Part shown: positions 14,351 to 19,628 of the stretch, one piece after another
How the letters are laid out: the number at the start of each line of letters is the position of its first letter
Numbering within the stretch: position 1 is the first letter of the stretch
From: Deltaproteobacteria bacterium UBA2385
Lineage (GTDB): Bacteria > Myxococcota_A > UBA796 > UBA2385
DNA length: 19,628 bases
Reading direction: 5' to 3'
Assembly: GCA_002343455.1 (NCBI GenBank)
Contig: DDSR01000386.1
Coordinates: 13,190 to 32,817 of the forward strand
Made by a program: the position numbers and the translations under genes
Notes under the pieces: generated by a model
Database searches by the model: none
What the model saw: only the letters and a program-made list of their open reading frames with translations
Told to the model about the DNA's origin: nothing

Positions 14351-14800
14351 TCAGCCCACCAGGTGCCCCGGCTCCCGCAACACCTCCCGCCGACCCTCCT
14401 CGAAGACGAAGGCCATGTCCGCAAAGTCGAGCACCGCGTCCGCGGCGTGTACCGCGCGGTGGTGGTTCGGACACAACAACACGAGGTTGTCCGGCGCGTC
14501 CGCGCCCCCTCGGGAGATCCACTGGATATGATGCGCCTCGCAGAGCGCGTGCCGGTAGTGCTCCCGCCCGCACCAGGCACAGAGCTGGCAGCGGTCCTGG
14601 TAGCGCTCGCGCAGGGCCTGGGTGTGCTGCCGGGCACGGCTGACCGAGGTCTCGTACAGGTAGCTGCGGCGCTCGGCGGCCAGCCCGGGGCCCTCGTCGA
14701 TGTCGTGCAGCCGCGCGCTGGCCTGGTTGAGGTGGTAGCCCACGCCGAAGTCGAGGTCGTGCTCGTAGTTGTCGCGGCGCCAGTAGTACAGCAGGGGCAT
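14351..14800 (-). CDS. HNH endonuclease
   Basis: A 149-residue HNH nuclease on the minus strand. The core is CQLC (71-74), EAHHIQWISRGGADAPDNLV (89-107) and LLCPNHHRAVH (108-118). H90/H91, N105 and H113/H114 supply the His-Asn-His motif, and paired Cys (C71, C74, C110) with H113 would hold a structural zinc. Such domains cut DNA with one metal ion. The N-terminal 50 residues (YYWRRDNYEHDLDFGVGYHL) look like an extra conserved segment. ATG 14800 is 8 bases after the glycosyltransferase stop, so it may be read through from that gene, though no functional link is evident. It converges with the lipoprotein gene, leaving 15 bases between. It could be a stand-alone defence or homing-type nuclease. 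Confidence 0.93.
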   Translation of the reverse strand: MPLLYYWRRDNYEHDLDFGVGYHLNQASARLHDIDEGPGLAAERRSYLYETSVSRARQHTQALRERYQDRCQLCAWCGREHYRHALCEAHHIQWISRGGADAPDNLVLLCPNHHRAVHAADAVLDFADMAFVFEEGRREVLREPGHLVG

Positions 14801-14808
14801 GCCTCAGC

Positions 14809-16104
14809 TCATAGCGCCGCCAGGTCCGCGCCGCGCCCGCCGCGCAGCAGGACCTCCTCGACGATCCGCGCCGGGTCGACCCGGGTCTCGGCGCGGATGG
14901 CCTCGCCAAGCCCACGGGCCGCCTCCCCGAAGGAGGGCTCGCGCAGGACACGCTCCACCGCGGCGCGGATGGCCTTCGGCGCCGCGGTGTGCGCTACCTT
15001 CAGGCCCGCGCCCCGGGCCACCACCCGCGCGGCGTTGTCCGCCTGGTCCCGGCCCATCGGCATGCAGACCTGGGGGACGCCGTGGGCGAGCGCCTTGATG
15101 GTGGTGCCGTGCCCGCTGTGGGTCAGCATGGCTCGGGCGTGGGGGAGGACGCGCCCGTGCGGCACACCGCGCACGCAGACGACGTTTGGCGCGCTCGAAC
15201 GGATGTCCTCGGCCTGGAGGGCGGGGCCCAAGGTGACGAGCACCCGGGCCTCCAGGCCGGAGAGCCCGTCGACCACGCGCTGAACCGTCTGGACCTGCCC
15301 CTGGAAGGTGGAGGAGAGCGAGACGAGCACCAGCGGTGAGCGGTCTTCGGCCACCCAGGGCAGCTCCAGCTCCTCGCCCGCCCAGCGGGGATCGTCGAGG
15401 AGCGGCCCGACGTAGCGCACATTCGGGGGCAGCGTCGTGGCGGGGAAGTCGAAGGCGGCCGCGGTGAGGACGAGCACGGCGTCGGCGCGATCGTAGAGCT
15501 CGAAGATCTCACGCACCGGCGCGACACCGGCCTTGGCGCAGGCGGCGTTGACGGGGGGGAGGCCGCCGCGCCAGAGGAGGCAGGAGACCCAGCCGAGAGC
15601 GGCGTCCCGGGCGCGATCGAGCGGGCCGGTGGCCGGGAGGAGCCCGGGCCCGACCGGCGGGATCCCGGGGGCCGGGCGCAGGTAGATGTTGGGGACGAGG
15701 GCGGCGTGCGGCAGGCCCCGCGCCTGGACGGCGATCAGCGCGCCGAGGAGGTTCATGTCGACCAGGGCGGCGTCGAAGGCGTGGCGGTCGAGGAGCTCGA
15801 AGACATCGGCGGCGTAGCGCTCGGCCGGGCCGCACATGACGTGCTCCAGGAAGCCCTTGAACTCGGCGACGGGGCTGCCGGCCTCCCAGCTCTTGAAGAC
15901 CTCGTGCTCGGGGCGGAGCGAGGCGCGCGAGGGGGCCTGGCGAAAGGCGTCGAAGCTGCAGCCGATGGCGCGGGCCTCGGCCTCGATGGAGGCGTCGGCG
16001 AGGACGTGGACGGTGTGCCCGCGGGCGATCAGGCGGCGGGCGAGGCCGAGCTCGGGGGGGACGACGCCGCCCCCCTCCCAGGTGACGAGGAGGAAGCGGC
16101 TCAT
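14809..16104 (-). CDS. Glycosyltransferase, GT1/MGT type
   Basis: A 431-residue GT-B fold glycosyltransferase of the family that includes macrolide and glycopeptide glycosyltransferases. It would transfer a sugar from an NDP-sugar to a small hydrophobic acceptor. The N-terminal Rossmann domain begins LLVTWEGGGVVPPELGLARRLIARGHTVHVL. The donor-binding C-terminal domain carries VRGVPHGRVLPHA, HSGHGTTIKALAHGVP (329-344) and GRDQADNAARV (351-361), the His/Gly and Asp-Gln positions that bind nucleotide-sugar. The usual GGH of the N-terminal loop is GGG here, so the common catalytic His is not at its normal place. The ATG overlaps the TetR stop by 4 bases (ATGA), so the regulator and this enzyme form one operon. 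No membrane segment is evident. Acceptor unknown. Confidence 0.93.
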   Translation of the reverse strand: MSRFLLVTWEGGGVVPPELGLARRLIARGHTVHVLADASIEAEARAIGCSFDAFRQAPSRASLRPEHEVFKSWEAGSPVAEFKGFLEHVMCGPAERYAADVFELLDRHAFDAALVDMNLLGALIAVQARGLPHAALVPNIYLRPAPGIPPVGPGLLPATGPLDRARDAALGWVSCLLWRGGLPPVNAACAKAGVAPVREIFELYDRADAVLVLTAAAFDFPATTLPPNVRYVGPLLDDPRWAGEELELPWVAEDRSPLVLVSLSSTFQGQVQTVQRVVDGLSGLEARVLVTLGPALQAEDIRSSAPNVVCVRGVPHGRVLPHARAMLTHSGHGTTIKALAHGVPQVCMPMGRDQADNAARVVARGAGLKVAHTAAPKAIRAAVERVLREPSFGEAARGLGEAIRAETRVDPARIVEEVLLRGGRGADLAAL

Positions 16105-16697
16105 GAGAGACCCGGTGAGGGGGAGTCGAGGACGCCGCGGGCGAGCGCGGCCATGGCGGTGACGGTCTCGGCCGGGTCCAGCGCGCGGCGGAGGACGGCC
16201 CAGGTGGAGAGGTCGTAGGCGGCGGTCAGGGCGGCCAGGGCGAGGCGGCGGGCGGAGGCCTCGGCCGGCAGGCGAGGCCCGAAGGTGCGCTCGACCCAGG
16301 CGGTGTGCTCGCGCCGGCCGGCCTCGAGGAGGCTGGCGGCGACGGGCTCGCGCTCTTCGATGGCCTGCAGGCGGAGCGTGGCGGGGCCGAGCTCCTCGTA
16401 GCGGCCGCAGATGGCGAGGGCGGCGTCGTGCGGGTCGCCCGAGGGGACCGCGCGGAGGCTGGCCTCTCGCGGCTGGTGCCAGAGGAAGACGGCCTCGATG
16501 AGCTGGGCCTTGCCGCCCACCTGGTTGACCACGGTCTGGGCGCTGACGCCGGCCCGGGCGGCGATCTCCTTGATGGTGACGGCGTCGTAGTGGTGCTCAC
16601 GCAGCAGCGCGAAGGCGGCCTCGAGGATGCGCTCGCGGCTGGCTTCGGCGGCGGCGGCGCGGGAGGAGGAGTCGTAGCTGCGACGGAGAGCGGGCAC
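16101..16697 (-). CDS. TetR/AcrR family transcriptional regulator
   Basis: A 198-residue TetR-family repressor. The N-terminal helix-turn-helix is clear: RERILEAAFALLREHHYDAV, then TIKEIAARAGVSAQTVVNQV (41-60) and GGKAQLIEAV. The C-terminal ligand-binding domain is helical and divergent, as usual. The frame starts with GTG at 16695-16697. A near-consensus sigma-70 promoter ends 6 bases before that GTG, so the transcript should begin at or next to the start codon (leaderless). The gene overlaps the glycosyltransferase start and is divergent from the sulfotransferase gene, so it probably controls itself, the glycosyltransferase and perhaps the sulfotransferase. The inducer is unknown. An overlapping frame with an ATG 1 base earlier encodes no protein-like sequence. 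Confidence 0.94.
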   Translation of the reverse strand: MPALRRSYDSSSRAAAAEASRERILEAAFALLREHHYDAVTIKEIAARAGVSAQTVVNQVGGKAQLIEAVFLWHQPREASLRAVPSGDPHDAALAICGRYEELGPATLRLQAIEEREPVAASLLEAGRREHTAWVERTFGPRLPAEASARRLALAALTAAYDLSTWAVLRRALDPAETVTAMAALARGVLDSPSPGLS

Positions 16698-16703
16698 ATT
16701 CGT

Positions 16704-16732
16704 TGTATACTGACACTATCCATTTTAGTCAA
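16704..16732 (-). promoter_or_regulatory. Sigma-70-like promoter for the TetR gene, with possible operator
   Basis: Read on the minus strand: TTGACT (16727-16732), a 17-base spacer, then TATACA (16704-16709), a near-consensus promoter in an AT-rich pocket of otherwise GC-rich DNA. On the plus strand the same bases hold TATACT (16706-16711), a possible -10 for the divergent sulfotransferase gene without a clear -35. TGAC at 16711-16714 and GTCA at 16728-16731 form an interrupted inverted repeat inside the promoter, a plausible TetR operator. The expected start of transcription falls on the GTG start codon. Confidence 0.7.
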
Positions 16733-16797
16733 GCACAACCGGATTTGGAGTCCCGCTCCCGGTTAATCCTGGCCTCCCCCTCACTCCGGCGGCTCCG

Positions 16798-18684
16798 ATG
16801 CCCGATCCCGTCTTCGTCCTCGGCGTGCCCCGCAGCGGCACGACCCTCCTCCGCGTGATGCTGGCCGGCCACCCGGCCCTCTTCTCGCCTCCCGAGATGA
16901 TCCTGGCGCCCTTCGCGACGATGGCGGAGCGCAAGGCGCGCCTGGACGAGCGCTTCTGGGAGCGCGGCGGGCTGCGGCGGGCGATCATGGAGCTGTGCGG
17001 GGTCGAGGTGGACGAGGCCAAGGCGACGGAGGCCTCGATGGAGGACCGCACGGTGCCCGAGGTCTACGCCTGGCTGCAGGAGCGCCTGGGCGAGCGGCTG
17101 CTGGTGGACAAGTGCCCTCACCTCTGCGCCGCCCCCGAGGCGCTGGAGCGGCTGGCCCGCTGGTTCCCCAAGGCCCGCTGGGTCTGGATCGTGCGCCACC
17201 CGGGCAGCGTGACCCGCTCGGTCCAGAACATGCCGATGGCCGAGGTCCTGCTGCAGGGCTACGCGCCCGACGCCCGCTCGATCTGGCACGACGGCAACAC
17301 GGTGATCCGGCGCTTCCTGGCGACGGTTCCTCCGGGTCAGCAGGCGATGGTGCGCTACGAGGAGCTGGTGCGCGATCCCGAGGCGGCGCTGCGGCCGGTC
17401 TGCGCGGTGCTGGGCCTGGAGCTGGACCCGCGGATGCTGGACCCCTACGAGGGCGAGCGGATGCGCGAGGGGCCTCCGGGCGCGCGGCCGGTCGGCGATC
17501 CGAACATGGCCGGTCGCGGTCGCCTGCAGCCCGAGCTGGCCGAGAGCTGGCTGGCCAGCTTCGATCCGGCCAGCGTCAGCCCCCAGACGCACGGCCTCGC
17601 CCGCGAGCTCGGCTACGATCTGGGCGCCCTGGCTCCTCCTCCGGCGGCCGCGGTGCGGGCCTCGCTGGGCGATCTGCTTGCCCGGGTGGGCGAGCTCTCC
17701 CGCCAGATCGAGATGCCCGCCGAGCTCGACGAGCTGGAAGGGCAGCGCTTCCTGTTGCGGATGACCTCGGCCAGCCTGGATCTGTTCATGGAGAACGGTG
17801 ACCCGGATCACCCGCGCTTCGAGCACGCCGAGGGCCGCAGCCGAAAGATGTTCGCCGACTGCCCGGACGCCGACTACTGGCGGGCGCCCGTGCGGCTGGG
17901 GCCGGGCCGCAGCTACCGCCTCTCGGGCGAGGTGCCGGCGGGCACGACCTATGTGGGGATCCTCGCCTACGGCCGCGGGGGGAGGGTCGGCGCCCACCTG
18001 GTCGACACGCAGTTCGTCGGCGAGGACGGTCGCTTCTCGCTGCTGCTGGGCAGCGAGGAGGGGGCCGAGCTGCGCGCGGGTGAGGACACCACCGCGATCT
18101 TCGTGCGCCAGTACTTCCACGATCGGGCCACGCAGGCGCCGATCCGCCTCGCCATCGAGCGGCTGCCCGCCTCGGGGCCGGGTGGGGTGGACGCGCAGGC
18201 CCTCTCCCGCGCCCTGGAGCTGGCCCGCCGCAACCTGGACGCGGTCTTCACCCGCACCCTGGAGGCCTGGAAGATGGTCCGCGTGATAGCGATCAACCGC
18301 TTCGTGCCGATCGGCGGCGACCAGCTCTTCCCGACGCCGGACAACCGGTACCAGGTCTGCTGGTTCCGCCTCGGCCCCGACCAGGTGATGCGCATCCGCG
18401 GCACGGCGCCCCGGGCGCGCTACTGGAGCCTGTGTCTGTACAACGCCTGGATGGAGTCGCTGGACTACGATCAGCGGACGATCTGCTTGAACGACGCGCA
18501 GATCCCCCAGGGGGACGATGGCAGCTTCGAGGTGGTGATCGCCCCCAACGCGCTGCCGGGCGTGTGCCGGCTGGACCCGGCGGGGCATCTGTCCGGCTAT
18601 GTGATCCTGCGCGCGCTGCTGCCCGAGGGCGAGGTTCCTCAGCCGCAGGCGGAGATCTTGTATGAGCGGGAGTGGGTCGGCTGA
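16798..18684 (+). CDS. Sulfotransferase fused to a DUF1214-like C-terminal domain
   Basis: A 628-residue two-part enzyme. Residues 1-280 are a PAPS-dependent sulfotransferase: the 5'-phosphosulfate loop GVPRSGTTLL (9-18) comes immediately after the start, and the 3'-phosphate site WIVRHPGSVTRSV (130-142, R133 and S137) is intact. It would transfer sulfate from PAPS to a hydroxyl or amine. A helical joint (about 285-330) and a beta-rich middle (GRSYRLSGEVPAGTTYVGIL, then SLLLGSEEG) follow. From about 515 to 600, DNRYQVCWFRLGPDQVMRIR, then YWSLCLYNAWME and DDGSFEVVIAP, resemble the beta-sandwich of DUF1214 proteins. The fusion is unusual to me. ATG 16798 is the only good start; no strong ribosome site is seen. 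Its 3' end overlaps the convergent transposase gene by 46 bases. It probably works with the divergent glycosyltransferase on one product. Confidence 0.93.
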   Translation: MPDPVFVLGVPRSGTTLLRVMLAGHPALFSPPEMILAPFATMAERKARLDERFWERGGLRRAIMELCGVEVDEAKATEASMEDRTVPEVYAWLQERLGERLLVDKCPHLCAAPEALERLARWFPKARWVWIVRHPGSVTRSVQNMPMAEVLLQGYAPDARSIWHDGNTVIRRFLATVPPGQQAMVRYEELVRDPEAALRPVCAVLGLELDPRMLDPYEGERMREGPPGARPVGDPNMAGRGRLQPELAESWLASFDPASVSPQTHGLARELGYDLGALAPPPAAAVRASLGDLLARVGELSRQIEMPAELDELEGQRFLLRMTSASLDLFMENGDPDHPRFEHAEGRSRKMFADCPDADYWRAPVRLGPGRSYRLSGEVPAGTTYVGILAYGRGGRVGAHLVDTQFVGEDGRFSLLLGSEEGAELRAGEDTTAIFVRQYFHDRATQAPIRLAIERLPASGPGGVDAQALSRALELARRNLDAVFTRTLEAWKMVRVIAINRFVPIGGDQLFPTPDNRYQVCWFRLGPDQVMRIRGTAPRARYWSLCLYNAWMESLDYDQRTICLNDAQIPQGDDGSFEVVIAPNALPGVCRLDPAGHLSGYVILRALLPEGEVPQPQAEILYEREWVG

Positions 18685-19424
18685 GACCCTGAGAGCAGGT
18701 TCCACCAGCCCTCCACCGCGCGCAGCATGGCGGGGGTGGGCACGTCGTTCGCGAGGCGGCGGAGCTGGCGGGTTCCGAGCCCGAGCACCGGAGCGAGCAG
18801 CTGCGGCTGGACCTCGCGGGCGAGGTGGACGGCGGCGATGCGGGCGAGGCGCTCGTCGCGGCTGGCGCCGGTGAGAGGCTCGACGGCGACGGCGGCGGCA
18901 GCAGCTGCGGCGAGCAGGGGCAGGAAGCGGGGCCCTGCCTGCCAGGGATCTGCGCCCAGGCGGGCGAGCAGCTCCTCGCGCTGGACGCGCGGCAGATGGG
19001 CCCTCACATTGGCGGCCATCCAGGCGCCCGCCGGGCGCAGGCCGAGCAGGTCGGGGAGGGCCGATCCCTCCTGCCAGGGATCGAGGTCGAGGCCGTGGTG
19101 CTCCTGCTGCCCGAGGACGTAGAAGAAGGCGTGCTGGAGGTGCCGCTGGTCAACGATCGGCGAGAGGCGGGCGGGATCCCAGGGGACGCCGGGCTGGAGC
19201 GCGAGGTGGAGGCGGTGGGCGAGGCGACGGGCGAGGCGACCGGCTTCGGGCCGCGAGGCGACCACGAGCAGGTGCCCGTGGGTGTCGGCGAGGCCGTGGG
19301 CGAGGAGCGGGCTGCCCAGCGCCCCCTGCGCGATGATGCGGGACCAGGCCCGCCGCGAGGCGAGCGTGGGAGAGAGGACGCGGTTGTCCTGGGCGCGGAG
19401 GATGATCTGCCAGCCGAGAGCCAT
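18639..19424 (-). CDS. REP-associated tyrosine transposase (RAYT), IS200/Y1 family
   Basis: A 261-residue relative of IS200/IS605 Y1 transposases. The HUH motif is DTHGHLLVV (47-55; H49 and H51 bind the metal). The catalytic tyrosine is probably Y102 in HAFFYVLGQQEHHG, the place of the usual RYIHLNP segment. The N-terminus WQIILRAQDNRVL, then SRIIAQG, fits the family. The C-terminal 60 residues (RDERLARIAAVHLAREVQPQLLAPVLGLGTRQLRRLAN) form a helix-turn-helix tail like that of DnaA domain IV, seen on some such transposases. ATG 19424 is chosen; GTG 19454 is in frame but adds Pro/Arg-rich sequence, and neither has a ribosome site. The end overlaps the sulfotransferase gene by 46 bases. REP-like palindromes lie just upstream, as expected for a domesticated RAYT rather than an active insertion sequence. 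Confidence 0.82.
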   Translation of the reverse strand: MALGWQIILRAQDNRVLSPTLASRRAWSRIIAQGALGSPLLAHGLADTHGHLLVVASRPEAGRLARRLAHRLHLALQPGVPWDPARLSPIVDQRHLQHAFFYVLGQQEHHGLDLDPWQEGSALPDLLGLRPAGAWMAANVRAHLPRVQREELLARLGADPWQAGPRFLPLLAAAAAAAVAVEPLTGASRDERLARIAAVHLAREVQPQLLAPVLGLGTRQLRRLANDVPTPAMLRAVEGWWNLLSGSQPTHSRSYKISACG

Positions 19425-19463
19425 GGGCGAGGGACGAGCAGGAAGCGTTCCCACGGGGTTTCA

Positions 19464-19510
19464 GTAGTTTGGGCGGCTGGGCCGCCGGAAGTCCGTCAGG
19501 GGGCTCCGGC
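19464..19510 (+). repeat. REP-like element: GTAG plus hairpin, next to the RAYT gene
   Basis: GTAG at 19464-19467 is followed by the hairpin GGCGGC-TGG-GCCGCC (19472-19486). A second stem, GCCGGA (19484-19489) with TCCGGC (19505-19510), overlaps it. A GTAG-type tetranucleotide at the foot of a palindrome is the hallmark of REP sequences recognised by RAYT proteins. It lies about 40 bases upstream of the transposase start. One copy in the window cannot prove repetition in the genome. Confidence 0.5.
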
Positions 19511-19522
19511 AGTCGGGCGGGC

Positions 19523-19569
19523 GCGGACATTTTCGGGGGATTGAGATCGAATCGGGCGAAAATGTCCGC
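19523..19569 (+). repeat. Perfect 13-bp inverted repeat
   Basis: GCGGACATTTTCG (19523-19535) and its exact complement CGAAAATGTCCGC (19557-19569) flank 21 bases, inside which GATT and AATC pair again. The arms hold an unusual A/T run for this GC-rich region. It could be a transcription terminator-like hairpin, part of the REP cluster, or the end of a small mobile element lying beyond the window. Confidence 0.6.
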
Positions 19570-19584
19570 CGCTGCCCCCCCTCC

Positions 19585-19622
19585 GGCCCTGCGGGCCACC
19601 TCCCCCCGCGAGCGGGGGGAGG
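19585..19622 (+). repeat. Two adjacent GC-rich hairpins
   Basis: GGCCC-TGC-GGGCC (19585-19597) is followed by CCTCCCCCCG-CGAG-CGGGGGGAGG (19599-19622), a perfect 10-bp stem with a 4-base loop. C-run/G-run palindromes of this kind are common dispersed intergenic repeats in GC-rich bacteria. With the upstream inverted repeats they make a palindrome cluster of about 160 bases. Confidence 0.55.
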
Positions 19623-19628
19623 GTTGAT

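Noticed and set aside
16729..18705. Long minus-strand open frame of 658 codons
   Set aside because: Antisense shadow of the sulfotransferase gene, which has clear PAPS-binding motifs.
1..19628. CRISPR array
   Set aside because: No regularly spaced repeats and no cas genes were seen on either strand.

Overview
The window is high-GC bacterial DNA. A Gram-negative of the Myxococcota/Deltaproteobacteria kind is the best guess. The reasons are a lipoprotein with an Asp/Thr/Gly-rich linker after its Cys, a bacterial Ser/Thr kinase working with an FHA protein, a RAYT transposase with an extra helix-turn-helix tail, and strongly G/C-ending codons. This is inference; no rRNA or other marker gene is present.

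Left part (1-11041): probably the right end of a genomic island. It opens with the C-terminus of a type I DNA methyltransferase (HsdM). A tightly packed plus-strand operon follows, with most start codons overlapping the previous stop. Its genes encode a possible PD-(D/E)XK nuclease, a coiled-coil protein with an unassigned C-terminal domain, an NrdG-like radical SAM protein, a second coiled-coil protein, a Ser/Thr kinase with an FGE-like tail, a ClpB-D2-like AAA+ ATPase, a von Willebrand A protein and an FHA protein. After a 41-base gap with its own ribosome site comes a 467-residue protein of unknown function. The set reads as a phosphorylation-regulated, ATP-driven assembly coupled to a restriction/modification-type module. 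I do not recognise it as a named defence system, and it is the main candidate for an undescribed system.

Boundary (about 10650-11100): two minus-strand gene remnants lie here, one frameshifted and cut at its 5' end. A 24-base sequence (11018-11041) matches the 3' end of a tmRNA or tRNA (T-loop, acceptor strand and CCA) but has no RNA body upstream. A strong hairpin follows it. This is what a right-hand attachment site looks like when an island has integrated into the 3' end of an RNA gene; its orientation places the island to the left.

Right part (11042-19628): visibly more GC-biased. It holds a PGN_0703-like putative restriction endonuclease (minus), a surface lipoprotein (plus), and a minus-strand set of TetR regulator, GT1 glycosyltransferase and HNH nuclease. 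The TetR gene is divergent from a sulfotransferase fused to a DUF1214-like domain. TetR, glycosyltransferase and sulfotransferase suggest a small locus that glycosylates and sulfates a metabolite or surface molecule. The window ends with a RAYT (REP-associated tyrosine transposase) gene and a cluster of palindromes, including a GTAG-plus-hairpin of REP type.
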